NCBI GenBank assembly: GCA_963761425.1
Contig: CAVXGQ010000005.1
Coordinates: 434,001-498,000 of the forward strand
DNA: 64,000 nucleotides
Direction: 5' to 3'
Source of the DNA: Bog-793 sp963761425
Lineage (GTDB): Bacteria; Actinomycetota; Acidimicrobiia; Acidimicrobiales; Bog-793
Below the pieces are notes generated by a model, which saw only the letters and a program-made list of their open reading frames with translations, did not search any database and was not told where the DNA came from. A program made the translations under genes and the position numbers. Of this stretch, positions 42,023-51,539 are shown in pieces. How positions within the stretch are numbered: the first letter of the stretch is position 1; each line of letters opens with the position of its first letter.

Positions 42023-45000
42023 CTAGGCGGGACTGGCCACCGGGGTGAGATAGACCTCCACGGCGCGACCGTCGGAAAGCTCGTGCACGCTGTGGGTGAC
42101 CTGGACGGGGTCGGCAGGTGTGTCGAGTCCGGGATCACCGGATCTGCTGACGGCGAGCGAAGCCGCCAGCGTCTGACGGCAGAGTTCCTCGCCCCAGGTC
42201 GCGAGCACCTTTCCGACGTCATCGGGAACGATGAGGCCGAGCGCGATCCGGTCGGTGATCACGAGATCGGCGTCGCGGCGGGCCTGTTGGACGATCCGCA
42301 CCAGATCTCGGGCTGTTCCTTCCGCCTCGAGCTCGGGGGTCGGCTGGGTGTCGAGAACGACGACGCCGCGATCGTCGTCGATGAGGCGCCCAGCGTCCGG
42401 ATCCTTGGGGACGAGACGGAGGTGGTATTCGTCCTTTTCGAGCCGGATTCCGGCGACCGCGATCCGGCCGTCGTCAGTTCGGTGCCACTCGCCCCGGCGG
42501 ACCGCCGCGATCACCTCCTGGGTGGTCGGACCGAGGCGGGGCCCGATCTCAGCGGGGACGACCGATAGCGACTCGGTCGCGTAGTCCGCCGGCTCGGCTT
42601 CTAGCTCGACTGCTTTCACGTTCACCTCGTCGGCGATGAGCGCGAAAAACGGCTCCAGGCGCGAGGCGTCGCGGTGGGCGACGGTCACCTTGGGCAAGGG
42701 CAGGCGGGCCCGCAGCCCTCGGGCCTTGCGCACCGAGTGGATAGCCGAGCACACCTCGCGCACCAGGTCCATCGACTCGACGAGGGCCGGGTCGGCGACC
42801 AACAGATCCGGTTCGGGCCAATCGGCGAGGTGCACGCTGGGCGCGCCGGTAAGGCCGCGGAAGACCTCTTCGGAAAGGAAGGGGAGCAGCGGCGCGCTCA
42901 CCCGGGCGAGCACGTCGAGGACGGTGTGGAGGGTGTCATAGGCGTCAGTCTTGTCGGCGTCGCCTCCTCGGTCACCGGAGAGCCCGCGCCAGAACCGGTC
43001 GCGGCTGCGACGGATGTACCAGTTGGTCAGGGCATCGAGGAAACCGGAGTAGAGGGCGGCCGCCCCGGCGAGGTCGTAGGCGTCGAGGGCCCCGGTGACC
43101 TGCTCGAGGAATCGCCGGGTCTTGGCGAGGATGTAACGGTCGAGAAGTCCGGTCTGGTTGCTGCGGAACTTTCCGACGATCCCATCGGCTCGTCCGTAGA
43201 GCGAGAGGAAATGCCAGGAGTTCCAAATTGGGTTGAGGATCACGCGGCACCGGCTCGGACATCGCCGCTTCCTCGATCGCGACGTCCAGCCCGCGCAGCA
43301 CCGGCGACGACAGCAGGTACCAACGCATCGAGTCGGCACCGTCGGAGGCGAAGAACTCCTCGGGGTCGGGGAAGTTCTTCAGCCGTTTGGAGAGCTTGCG
43401 GCCGTCGTTGCCGAGCAGGACCCCGTGCGCGATGCAGGTCGAGAAGGCCGGACGCTCGAAGAGCGCCGTGGCGAGGACGTGCAGGGTGTAGAACCAGCCC
43501 CGGGTCTGGCCGACGTACTCACAGATGAGATCCGCCGGGAAGTTCTCCTCGAAACGCGCCGCGTTCTCAAAGGGGTAGTGGAGTTGCGCGAAAGGCATCG
43601 ACCCGGACTCGAACCAGCAGTCGAGGACGTCTTCCACCCGTCGCATCATCGAGCGGCCCGTCGGGTCGTCGGGGTTCGGCCGCGTGCAGCGCGTCGATTC
43701 CCGGGCGGTGGAGGTCGTCGGGGCGAACCCCGAAATCGGCTTCGAGTTCGTCGAGGCTCCCGTAGACGTCGATCCGTGGAAAAGCCGGGTCGTCGCTCTT
43801 CCAGACCGGGATGGGCGCGCCCCAGAAGCGATTACGGGAGATCGACCAGTCACGCGCCCCTTCGAGCCACTTGCCGAAGGCGCCCTGGCCGACGTGCTCG
43901 GGTACCCAGTGAATCTGCCGGTTCAGCTCGATCATTTGTTGCTTGATGGCGGTGACCTCGACGAAGAAGGAGCGGACGGCGCGGTAGATGAGAGGGGTGT
44001 CCGATCGCCAGCAGTGGGGATAGCTGTGCACATACTCCTCGCGCCGCACCAGCGCGCCGGTGCGGGCGAGGCTCTCGATGATCTTCTCGTTCGCCTCGAA
44101 CACCTGTAGGCCCGCAAAGTCGGGGACTCGGTCGTCGAACCGTCCCCGGTCGTCGACCGGGCACACCACGGCGATGCCAGCAGACTCGCAGATCCGCTGG
44201 TCGTCCTCACCGAAGCCGGGGGCGATGTGGACGATCCCCGTTCCGTCCTCGGTGGTGACGAAATCGCCGGCGAGGACGCGGAAGGCGTGGTCCTCTCCGG
44301 CAAAGTAGTTGAAAAGTGGCTGAAAGCTCCGCCCCGCGAGCTTTTGGCCGGTGACGGCGCCCACGAGCCTCGCGCCTTTAAGTTCGGCGGCGTAGGCGGC
44401 GGCGCGGGCCTCACCCACCAGGTAGCGCTCCCCGGCGCGCTCGTAGATGGCGTAGTTAAGCGACGGCCCGACGGCGAGCGCGAGGTTCGACGGCAGGGTC
44501 CACGGCGTGGTCGTCCAGGTGAGCGCGCGCAGCGGGCCGGCGGCCGGCCCCTCGAGATCGGGGTCGGCGTCGATGAGGAAGGCGACGGTGACCGCCGGGT
44601 CGACGCGATCGCGGTAGGCGTCGTCCTGGCGCGTCTCGAAGTTGGAGAGCGGCGTCTCGCATTCCCAGCAGTACGGGAGCACTCGGAAGCCTTCGTAGAT
44701 CAACCCGCGTTCGTAGAGCTTCTTGAAGGCCCAGATGACGCTCTCCATGTACGAGAGGTCCATCGTCTTGTAGTCATTCTCGAAGTCGACCCAACGCCCT
44801 TGGCGGGTGACGTAGCGCTCCCAAGCCGCGGTGTAGCGCAGCACAGAGGTCTTGCAGTACTCGTTGAAGCGATCGATTCCGAACGCGGTGATCTGGGCTC
44901 GGCCCGAGACCCCGAGCTCCTTCTCGGCTTCGGTCTCGGCGGGCAGGCCGTGGCAGTCCCAACCGAAGCGACGCTCGACGCGATGGCCGCGCATGGTCTG

Positions 45001-45237
45001 GTAACGGGGCATCGCGTCCTTGACGAACCCGGTGAGAAGGTGACCGTAGTGGGGCAATCCGTTGGCGAAGGGCGGGCCATCATAGAAGACGTACTCGTTG
45101 CGGATGTCCCGTCGTGCGACCGACGCCGCGAAGATCCCCTCGGTCTGCCAGTAGGCGAGGATCGCCTCTTCAATCGCCGGATAGTCCGGGGTCGCGGGGA
45201 CATCCGGATACGATTCCGGGTTCGTCTTCTCGGGCAT
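42023..45237 (-). CDS. ileS: Isoleucyl-tRNA synthetase with two apparent +1 frameshifts
   Basis: About 1070 residues when read through. The first frame (45237 to about 43685) has the HIGH-equivalent GLPHYGHLL and editing domain (LTWTTTPWTLPSN). The second (about 43685 to 43230) has TRPNPDDPTGRSMMRR, DCWFESGSMPFAQ and the KMSKS-equivalent GRKLSKRLKNFPDP. The third (about 43230 to 42023) starts VILNPIWNSWHF and holds the anticodon-binding domain. Each junction needs one extra base skipped; family sequence is continuous across both. It is the long IleS2-type enzyme without the C-terminal zinc finger. Divergent from the DUF167 gene with 19 bases between starts. Confidence 0.88.
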
Positions 45238-45256
45238 TGCCCTAGAGTAGGCGCCC

Positions 45257-45652
45257 ATGGCAGAGGACCTGTTCGAGATCGAGCAGGAGGAACCGGCGGG
45301 AACATCCAAGGCGAAGCGGGGCGCCAAGAAGTCGACGATCCTGCTTCGCCTCTATGTGCAACCCGGTGCCGGGAAGGCCGCGGTCACCGGCACGAGGGGC
45401 GACGCGCTACACGTCCGGGTGGCACCGCCGCCGGTCGACGGTCGGGCGAACGTCGCCTGTGCGGAGCTCGTCGCCGAGCTGTTGGGGGTCCCGAAGTCGG
45501 CCATCGAGCTCGCCGGCGGAGAAAAGAGCCGGCGGAAGCGCTTACGGGTGCAAGGTGTCGACACCGCCCGGGTCCGACGGGTGCTCTCGGACGCGGTCGC
45601 GGAGGCCGAGACCCGTCCCGGCAGCCCGAGGCACGCGCGTCCCAATCGCTGA
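45257..45652 (+). CDS. DUF167/YggU-family protein
   Basis: 131 residues. After an acidic and lysine-rich N-terminus (about 1-27), the YggU fold shows LYVQPGAGKAAVTGTRGDALHVRVAPPPVDGRANVACAELVAELLGVPKSAIEL, then the GEKSRRKRLRV strand. The function is unknown; homologues sit near yggS/yggT/ileS. Divergent from ileS. Confidence 0.85.
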   Translation: MAEDLFEIEQEEPAGTSKAKRGAKKSTILLRLYVQPGAGKAAVTGTRGDALHVRVAPPPVDGRANVACAELVAELLGVPKSAIELAGGEKSRRKRLRVQGVDTARVRRVLSDAVAEAETRPGSPRHARPNR

Positions 45653-45726
45653 CGTCGCATCGGGCGCGGTGGTCGTGATGATCGGGTAACCTCAACCCCT
45701 CATTCGGAGAGGTTTGTCTGCTGACC

Positions 45727-46746
45727 ATGCCCCAGAAGATGATGAAGTCCCCCAGGAAGCAGGGCGCGAACAAGGTGGCGTCGGCGACGGTAGGTCGCTC
45801 CATCGTCGCGCGGGCGACGAAAGTCGTGGCCAAGACGAGGAAGGCGATCGGCAAGGTCGCGGGTCGACCGGACAGGAAGGCGGTGGCGAAGCCGGTCTCG
45901 TCGCGGACGGCCGCCCCGGCGCGAGCCACGCAGGCCATGCCTCGGAAAAAGGCGGCGCAACTGGCGGCTGGTACCGCCCGGGGCGCCAGGAAAGCCACCA
46001 CCAAGCGGTCAACGGCACCGAAGAAGACGGTGGCGAAGAAGGCGGCCACCTCCCGCCGCACACCCCGAACCGTCGCCACGAGGAAGGCGGCGCCGGCGAG
46101 GCCTGTCGGGAAGGCGGCGCCAGCGAGGAAGGTCGCGGCGGTGAAGAAGGCCGTGGCGGCGAAAAAGGTCGCCCCCCCGAGCAAGGTGGCCGCCTCCAAG
46201 GCGCGGCCGAGGGTCCCCGGCGCGAAAAGGAGCGCCAAGGTGGCGGTAGCCGCGGTGAGGACGACACCCCGGGCCCCCGGGAAGGTGGCCGCGAGGTCAG
46301 CCGCGTCACGCCCCGTCTCGACGCGTCCAGCACCAGCCCGTCCGACCCCGGTTCGCGCCCCGCACCGGGGCTACTCCGAGGAGCGCTTCCTCAGCCACCA
46401 GCGCAATGTGCTCGAGCGCGAGCGGGCCACCTACCTGGAGCAGGCGAGTTCTTTGCAGGCCGAGGCGGAGCTGCTCGTCACGGAGATGGAGCCCGGGGAC
46501 ATCCAGTTTGACGAGGAATCGGGAGAAGGCGGGACGGTTGCGGTCGACCGGGAGCGTGACCTGACCCTGTCCGCCCAGGCTCTGGAGGCGGTCGCCGAGA
46601 TCGAGGCCGCGTTGGCCAAGATCGAGAACGGCAGCTACGGGGTGTGCGAGAGCTGTGGGGAGCTGATCCCGAAGCTCCGCCTCGAGGCGCTGCCGTACGC
46701 CCGGCTCTGTATGGCCTGCAAGAGTGGAGGGCTCTCGCGTCGTTGA
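45727..46746 (+). CDS. Histone H1-like basic tail fused to a TraR/DksA zinc-finger domain
   Basis: 339 residues. The first ~215 are extremely rich in Lys, Ala, Arg and Pro with repeats such as RKVAAVKKAVAAKKVA, resembling histone-H1-like nucleoid proteins. The last ~125 form a coiled coil (YSEERFLSHQRNVLERERATYLEQASSLQAEAELL) and a DksA zinc finger with CESC (about 308) and CMAC (about 329). DksA-type proteins act in the secondary channel of RNA polymerase; the tail would hold it on DNA. TTG of lspA overlaps its stop. Confidence 0.8.
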   Translation: MPQKMMKSPRKQGANKVASATVGRSIVARATKVVAKTRKAIGKVAGRPDRKAVAKPVSSRTAAPARATQAMPRKKAAQLAAGTARGARKATTKRSTAPKKTVAKKAATSRRTPRTVATRKAAPARPVGKAAPARKVAAVKKAVAAKKVAPPSKVAASKARPRVPGAKRSAKVAVAAVRTTPRAPGKVAARSAASRPVSTRPAPARPTPVRAPHRGYSEERFLSHQRNVLERERATYLEQASSLQAEAELLVTEMEPGDIQFDEESGEGGTVAVDRERDLTLSAQALEAVAEIEAALAKIENGSYGVCESCGELIPKLRLEALPYARLCMACKSGGLSRR

Positions 46747-47268
46747 CCGCGGAGAAGGGCGCGACTGACGAGCGGCACCGCTCGCGTCGTGCGTCGGTGG
46801 TCGCGCTGATAACCGTCGCGGTTGTCGCGGTGGACCAGACGACCAAGACTTGGGCGCTCGACCGGCTGCGCAACGGGCCGGACCACCTCGCGGGTCCGCT
46901 GTCGTTCGCGTCTGTCGTTCAATTCGGGCGCCGCTTTCTCCATCGGCACCGGCCTGACGGTTCCGATCATCGCTATCGGTGTGGTATTCGTAGTCCTGCT
47001 CATCGGGTTCGGGCGCGCCGCGCCGAGCTACCCGGTGGCGACCGGGACCGGGTTGATGCTCGGTGGGGCGCTGGGGAACCTCGTCGACCGGGTCTTCCGG
47101 GGGCACGGCGGCTCGGTGGTCGACTTCATCCACTTCGGCTTCTGGCCGACGTTCAACGTGGCCGACGTGGCGATCGTCGTCGGGGCGGTCCTTTTGGTGG
47201 TTGCGTTCTGGCGGCACGTGGAGGAGGGCCGGACGGGTGGGGCTGCCGCGCCGGACACGGACCGGTGA
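46743..47268 (+). CDS. lspA: Lipoprotein signal peptidase with apparent +1 frameshift
   Basis: TTG start overlapping the upstream TGA. The first frame covers the N-terminal helix and the VDQTTKTWALDRL motif. A shift of one base near 46917 is needed to enter the frame with FNSGAAFSIG, GGALGNLVDRVFRG and VVDFIHFGFWPTFNVADVAI, which holds the two catalytic Asp residues. Four membrane helices are expected. Without the extra base (a likely sequence error) the enzyme would be about 174 residues. It cleaves signal peptides of diacylated prolipoproteins. Coupled to the rluD-like gene. Confidence 0.85.
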
Positions 47269-48218
47269 CGACGAAGGTGATCGTTCCGGCCGCCCTCGAT
47301 GGCGAGCGCATCGACCGGGCGGTGGCGATCGTCACCGGCTTGTCGCGCCGCGCCGTAGCCGCGCTCATCGCCGCCGGCGCGGTGCGCCTCTCGGGCCGGC
47401 CCGTCGCCTCGCGCCACCTGCGGGTCGGCCGGGGGGCGACCCTCGAGTTCGAGATGGCCGCGGTCGGTGACGACCTGGGTCTCGTCCCGGCCGAGGCGGG
47501 CAGCGTGCCGTTCACCGTCGTCCACGAGGACCTCGACATCGTCGTGGTCGACAAGCCAGCCGGCGTCGTGGTGCACCCGGGTGCAGGCCACCGCGGCGGG
47601 ACCCTGGCGGCGGGACTGCTGGCCCGGTATCCGGACCTGGCCGAGGCGGCCCGGAAGGGCGCGGGCGACCCATCACGACCCGGAATCGTCCACCGTCTCG
47701 ACAAAGAAACCTCCGGGCTGCTCGTGGTGGCGCGCAACCCCTCCGCTTGGCGGGTACTGAGGGCCCAGCTCGCCGCCCGGACCATGGGACGGGTCTACGA
47801 GGCGCTCCTGCTCGGTCGGCTGGTTGCCGCCGAGGGGGAGGTCGACGCCCCCATCGGCCGCTCGGTGCGGGATCGGACGCGCATGGCGGTGACCGTGGAG
47901 GGGCGTCAGGCGCGGACCCGCTACCGGGTGAGGTCGCGCTTCACGACGCCGGTCGAGGCGACCTATGCCGAGGTCACGCTGGAGTCAGGGCGGACCCACC
48001 AGATTCGGGTCCATTTCACGGCGATCGGCCATCCGGTGGCCGGTGATCTCCGCTACGGTGGCGGGCTCACCCCTGCGGTCCGCGCGTCCCTGGGCCTCGA
48101 GCGTCCGTTTCTCCATGCCGGGAGGCTGCGCCTGGTCCATCCGACGACGGGCGAAGAACTCGAGTGGAGCGCTCCCTTGCCCGAGGATCTGGCGGCGGTG
48201 CTGGCCCGCCTGTCCTGA
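47265..48218 (+). CDS. rluD: RluD-type pseudouridine synthase
   Basis: 317 residues, GTG start overlapping lspA. An N-terminal S4 RNA-binding domain (IDRAVAIVTGLSRRAVAALIAAGAVRLSG) is followed by the catalytic domain with HRLDKETSGLLVVAR (catalytic Asp, about 142) and GRTHQIRVHF (about 245). It pseudouridylates 23S rRNA helix 69 positions by family assignment. lspA-rluD order is common in bacteria. Confidence 0.9.
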   Translation: MTTKVIVPAALDGERIDRAVAIVTGLSRRAVAALIAAGAVRLSGRPVASRHLRVGRGATLEFEMAAVGDDLGLVPAEAGSVPFTVVHEDLDIVVVDKPAGVVVHPGAGHRGGTLAAGLLARYPDLAEAARKGAGDPSRPGIVHRLDKETSGLLVVARNPSAWRVLRAQLAARTMGRVYEALLLGRLVAAEGEVDAPIGRSVRDRTRMAVTVEGRQARTRYRVRSRFTTPVEATYAEVTLESGRTHQIRVHFTAIGHPVAGDLRYGGGLTPAVRASLGLERPFLHAGRLRLVHPTTGEELEWSAPLPEDLAAVLARLS

Positions 48219-48227
48219 GGGCGCCGA

Positions 48228-49151
48228 TCAGGCCGCGTCGTGGAAGGCGTTCACTTCGGGCTGGGCGGCGAGCGCCCGAAGTGCCGAGGCTTCGAGGCTC
48301 CGGACCCGCCGGACGCCGATCCCGAGTTTCTTCGCCGTCGACTCCAGCGAGGCGGGAGGCTGGCCGGTAAGTCCAAAGCGCAGCCGGACCACCTGTCGTT
48401 CGAGCTCGGGAAGTCGGCCGATGGCGTTGGCGAGGCCTTCCATCGACATCTCCTCGACGACGTCGTTGTCGACCGACACGTCCTCGGAGGCGAGCAGGTC
48501 GCCCAGGGTCGCGCTGGCGTCGATGGCGACGGGCTGATCCAGACTCGCCACCACCCGGGGCAGATGGCGCTCGGCACCCTCGCCTCGGCGTTCGGCCGCG
48601 TTCTCCGCCGCGACGGCGTCCTCGGGCAGGCGAATGGCTCGTCCCTTGGACTGCACGGCCCGCTGGAGGGACTGACGGATCCACCAGGTCGCGTACGTCG
48701 AGAACTTGAAGCCCCTCTTCCAGTCGAACTTCTCCACCGCGCGCATCAACCCGAAGGTGCCCTCCTGGACGAGGTCGGTGAGATCGACGCCGCGTCCTTG
48801 GTACCGGCGGGCCCAGTGGACGACGAGCCGGAGGTTGCCCGCGATCATCTCGTTCTTCGCCCCGGCGTCACCAAGTTCGATCCGCTGGGCGAGGGCGACC
48901 TGTTCAGCAGCACTGAGCAGGGGATACCTGCCGATGTCGTCCAGGAAGAGCCGCATGAGGTCCGGGCCTCCGCTCGCCCGCTCTACGGCCTCGTCGGCGA
49001 ATGTCGTTGTGATGGCCTTGTCTCCGTTCCTCGCACCCGTTTCGCTTTCCACCGGCACGCCCAAGGCGGCCGACACTTCTAGCAACGCCGCAAGGGGCGG
49101 GGGCATTCCATCGACGGCGACCCGGTGGGCAAGACGGTCGCGGGCACCCAC
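48228..49151 (-). CDS. Sigma-70-family RNA polymerase sigma factor with shortened region 3
   Basis: 307 residues from a GTG; a start at MPPPLAALL (49106) is also possible. Region 1.2 is visible as DLMRLFLDDIGRYPLLSAAEQVALAQ. Region 2 has NLRLVVHWARRYQGRGVDLTDLVQEGTFGLMRAVEKFDWKRGFKFSTYATWWIRQ. Region 4 has LPELERQVVRLRFGL and the HTH SLESTAKKLGIGVRRVRSLE. Only about 34 residues lie between the 2.4 end (AIRLPEDAV) and SLDQPVAID, where RpoD has about 60, so region 3.0-3.1 is trimmed. A group 2 (SigB/HrdB-like) alternative sigma is likely. Convergent with rluD, 9 bases apart. Confidence 0.85.
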   Translation of the reverse strand: MGARDRLAHRVAVDGMPPPLAALLEVSAALGVPVESETGARNGDKAITTTFADEAVERASGGPDLMRLFLDDIGRYPLLSAAEQVALAQRIELGDAGAKNEMIAGNLRLVVHWARRYQGRGVDLTDLVQEGTFGLMRAVEKFDWKRGFKFSTYATWWIRQSLQRAVQSKGRAIRLPEDAVAAENAAERRGEGAERHLPRVVASLDQPVAIDASATLGDLLASEDVSVDNDVVEEMSMEGLANAIGRLPELERQVVRLRFGLTGQPPASLESTAKKLGIGVRRVRSLEASALRALAAQPEVNAFHDAA

Positions 49152-49341
49152 CTGGGCCGGTCAAGGACCGACGTCTCCGACGGCACCTCGACGCGGCTCG
49201 ACCCGGCGGACTGTGGCGAGACGGGATGGGGGGAAAGGATCTCATCGGGGCCGCCGACGAGGTCAGAGCCCGCCGGCGGTGGCCAGGCCCGAGACCGCCG
49301 AGGACGGCTTGGGAATCAGAAGGTCGTGCCGGGCGGACCGG

Positions 49342-49788
49342 TCAGGCGCGTGACGGCAGCGGGTTCTGGGCCCGTTCGACCATGTCGCTCAGCCGGTAGG
49401 AGTCCAGGTGCTGGCGCATGTGCTCGCTGAGATCGGCCCACAGATCCAGCAGCACGCACTGGCCCTCGTGGTCACAGGCTCCGTTCTCGTGCGGCGATCC
49501 GAAGTCGCCGACCACGATCGGGCCATCGACCGCCGAGACGATCGCGCCCAGGCTGATGGCGTCCGCCGGACGCGCCAACACGTAGCCACCGCCGACCCCG
49601 CGCTTCGATCGCACCAGGCCGGCGCCTTTGAGTGCGAGCAGGATCTGCTCGAGATAGGGCTGGGGCAGCCCGGTCCGTTCGGCGAGGTCGCGCACCGAGG
49701 TTGGTGTCACGCCGTCATCGTGCAGGGCGAGCGACAGCAGAGCCCGGCAGGCGTAGTCACCTCGCGTCGACACCCTCACCTGGCCCAT
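49342..49788 (-). CDS. Rrf2-family regulator
   Basis: 148 residues. Winged helix with VSTRGDYACRALLSLALHDDG, SVRDLAERTGLPQPYLEQILLALKGAGLVRSKRGVGGGYVLARP. The candidate Fe-S loop has CDHEGQC with only two nearby cysteines plus a more distant Cys15, so cluster binding is plausible but incomplete compared with IscR or NsrR (three Cys). Divergent from the phosphatase gene. Target genes are not evident. Confidence 0.82.
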   Translation of the reverse strand: MGQVRVSTRGDYACRALLSLALHDDGVTPTSVRDLAERTGLPQPYLEQILLALKGAGLVRSKRGVGGGYVLARPADAISLGAIVSAVDGPIVVGDFGSPHENGACDHEGQCVLLDLWADLSEHMRQHLDSYRLSDMVERAQNPLPSRA

Positions 49789-49826
49789 GGTACGGCGCCG
49801 AAGAGGGCCGTCGTAAGCTCTGTTCG

Positions 49827-51000
49827 GTGAACGGGTCGCGGTCGTCTCGGGCTGGCGGCGCGGTCACCTGGGCGGTTGGCGGGGACCCGGAGGAGCCGAT
49901 CCGTCCGGACTATGGCGGGGCGTGTCTCACCGAGGTGGTGCCGACGCTTCTTCGGCTCGAGGCCCTGCGCCGCGACCGATGCCCTCCCGGGGTGGTTGCC
50001 GGCGCCGCTGGTCGATGCCACGCAGATCGTGCTCCTGGTGCTGGACGGTCTCGGTGCGGAAAGCCTCGCCGCGCACCGGTCGGTGACGCCGGTGATGTCG
50101 TCGATGACCGGCGTCACCATCACCTCGGTGGCGCCGACGACGACGACGACCGCGCTCACCTCCCTCACGACCGGGCGGGCACCGGCCGACCACGGCATGC
50201 TCGGCTACCGCGTGCGAGCCGGCAGCGAGGTGCTCAACGTGTTGCGGTGGACGGCTGGTGGGGTGGACGCGCGCGCCGAGATCCAGCCCCGGGCGTTCCA
50301 GCGGTTCGAGCCGTTCCTCGGCCGGCGGGTCCCGGTGGTCGCCCGTGCCGAGTTCGCCCATTCCGGGTTCTCCCAGGCCCATCTCGGGCAGGCCGAGCTT
50401 CTCGGTTGGTGGGTGAGCTCGTCGCTCGGCGTGTTGGTCGGCGAGGCCCTGGCCCGGGGCGAGCCCTTCGTGTACGCCTACTACGACGGGGTCGACAAGG
50501 TCGCGCACCTGGAGGGGTTGGGCGCCTGCTACGAGGCGGAGCTCGCCGCGGTGGACCGTCTGGTCGACGACCTGGTCAAACGTCTGCCCGCCGGTTGTGC
50601 CCTGGCGATCACCTCGGATCACGGCCAGGTCGAGGTGACCGCTCCGCCGATCCAGCTCGATCCCGGACTCCTGGAGGAGGTGACGGGCTTTTCGGGTGAA
50701 GGGCGGTTTCGCTGGCTGCACGTCCGTCCCGGGTCCACCGAGCAGGTGGCGGCCGCCGCCCGCCAGCTCTACGGGGAGATCGCCTGGGTGCGAACCGTGG
50801 CCGAGATAGACCGCGCCGGTTGGTTCGGCAGGCCCCTCTCCGACGCCTTCGCGCGGCGCCTCGGCGACGTCGCCTTGGTGGCCCGGGCCGCGGTCTCCTT
50901 CGCCGATCCGGCTGATCCCGGCGACGGACGGCTCATCGCCCGCCACGGTTCGCTCACCCCGGCCGAGATGCTGGTGCCCCTGCTCGCGGTGCGCCCGTGA
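49827..51000 (+). CDS. Nucleotide pyrophosphatase/alkaline phosphatase-like protein with apparent +1 frameshift
   Basis: About 390 residues read-through. The N-terminal piece (GTG 49827) reads PEEPIRPDYGGACLTEVVPTLL. The remainder, from about 49978, reads LPGWLPAPLVDATQIVLLVLDGLGAESLAAH and contains the catalytic Thr in APTTTTTALTSLTTG, YYDGVDKVAH and ITSDHGQVEV metal ligands of the PDE/NPP clan. One extra C at about 49977 (GACCGAT) breaks the frame. It probably hydrolyses a phosphodiester or pyrophosphate; substrate unknown. Coupled to the adenosyltransferase gene (GTGA). Confidence 0.78.
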
Positions 51001-51539
51001 GGATCTACACCCGTCGGGGGGACGACGGGACGACGTCGGTGCGGGGGGGCGATCGAGTCGGAAAGTCGAGCGCCCTCGTCGAAGCCCTGGGCGCCCTCGA
51101 CGAGGCGCAAGCAGCGCTGGGGGTGGCGCGCGCCGAGGGTGGGCGCCCAGGTGCCCTGGACGATGTCCTCGTCGGAGTGGAACGGGACCTGTGGGTGGTG
51201 ATGGCCGAGGTGGCGGCGCTGCCGGGACGACCACCCGGCCCGGCGGACACCGTGACGTCGGAAATGGTCGCCGCCGTCGAATCGGCGATCGACGCGCACT
51301 CGGCGGGACTGGGAGGCATCACCGGCTTTGCCGTGCCGGGAGGGAACCGCCTGGCGGCGGCGCTCGACGTCGCGCGCGCGGCCGTGCGTCGGGCCGAGCG
51401 CCGGCTGGCGGCCCTGGAGCTCGGGGGGCACCGTCTCCTGCTGGCCTATGTGAACCGGCTCTCCGACCTGTGCTGGACGCTCGCCCGGGAGGCCGAGGAA
51501 GGCTATCTGCCCGCCCGGAAAGAAGGGAACCAGCGGTGA
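50997..51539 (+). CDS. Cob(I)alamin adenosyltransferase, PduO type
   Basis: 180 residues, GTG start. The ATP-binding N-terminus TRRGDDGTTSVRGGDRVGKSSALVEALGALDEAQAALG and the downstream RRAERRLAALELGGHRLLLAYVNRLSDLCWTLARE match the PduO/MMAB family. It makes adenosylcobalamin. The conserved R in the FVLPGG equivalent (FAVPGGN) is present. Coupled to pepA (overlap of 4 bases or TGATG). Confidence 0.9.
   Translation: MRIYTRRGDDGTTSVRGGDRVGKSSALVEALGALDEAQAALGVARAEGGRPGALDDVLVGVERDLWVVMAEVAALPGRPPGPADTVTSEMVAAVESAIDAHSAGLGGITGFAVPGGNRLAAALDVARAAVRRAERRLAALELGGHRLLLAYVNRLSDLCWTLAREAEEGYLPARKEGNQR

Noticed and set aside
45384..46238. Minus-strand frame with runs of Ala, Phe and Thr that looks like a membrane protein
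   Set aside because: It is the complement of the Lys/Ala-rich DksA-fusion tail; complements of such repeats always look hydrophobic.
5906..49978. Programmed +1 ribosomal frameshifting as the cause of the six frame breaks
   Set aside because: The sites share no slippery motif or stop codon context, and frame continuity is restored by removing one base near short C/G runs. Sequence error is simpler, though unproven.
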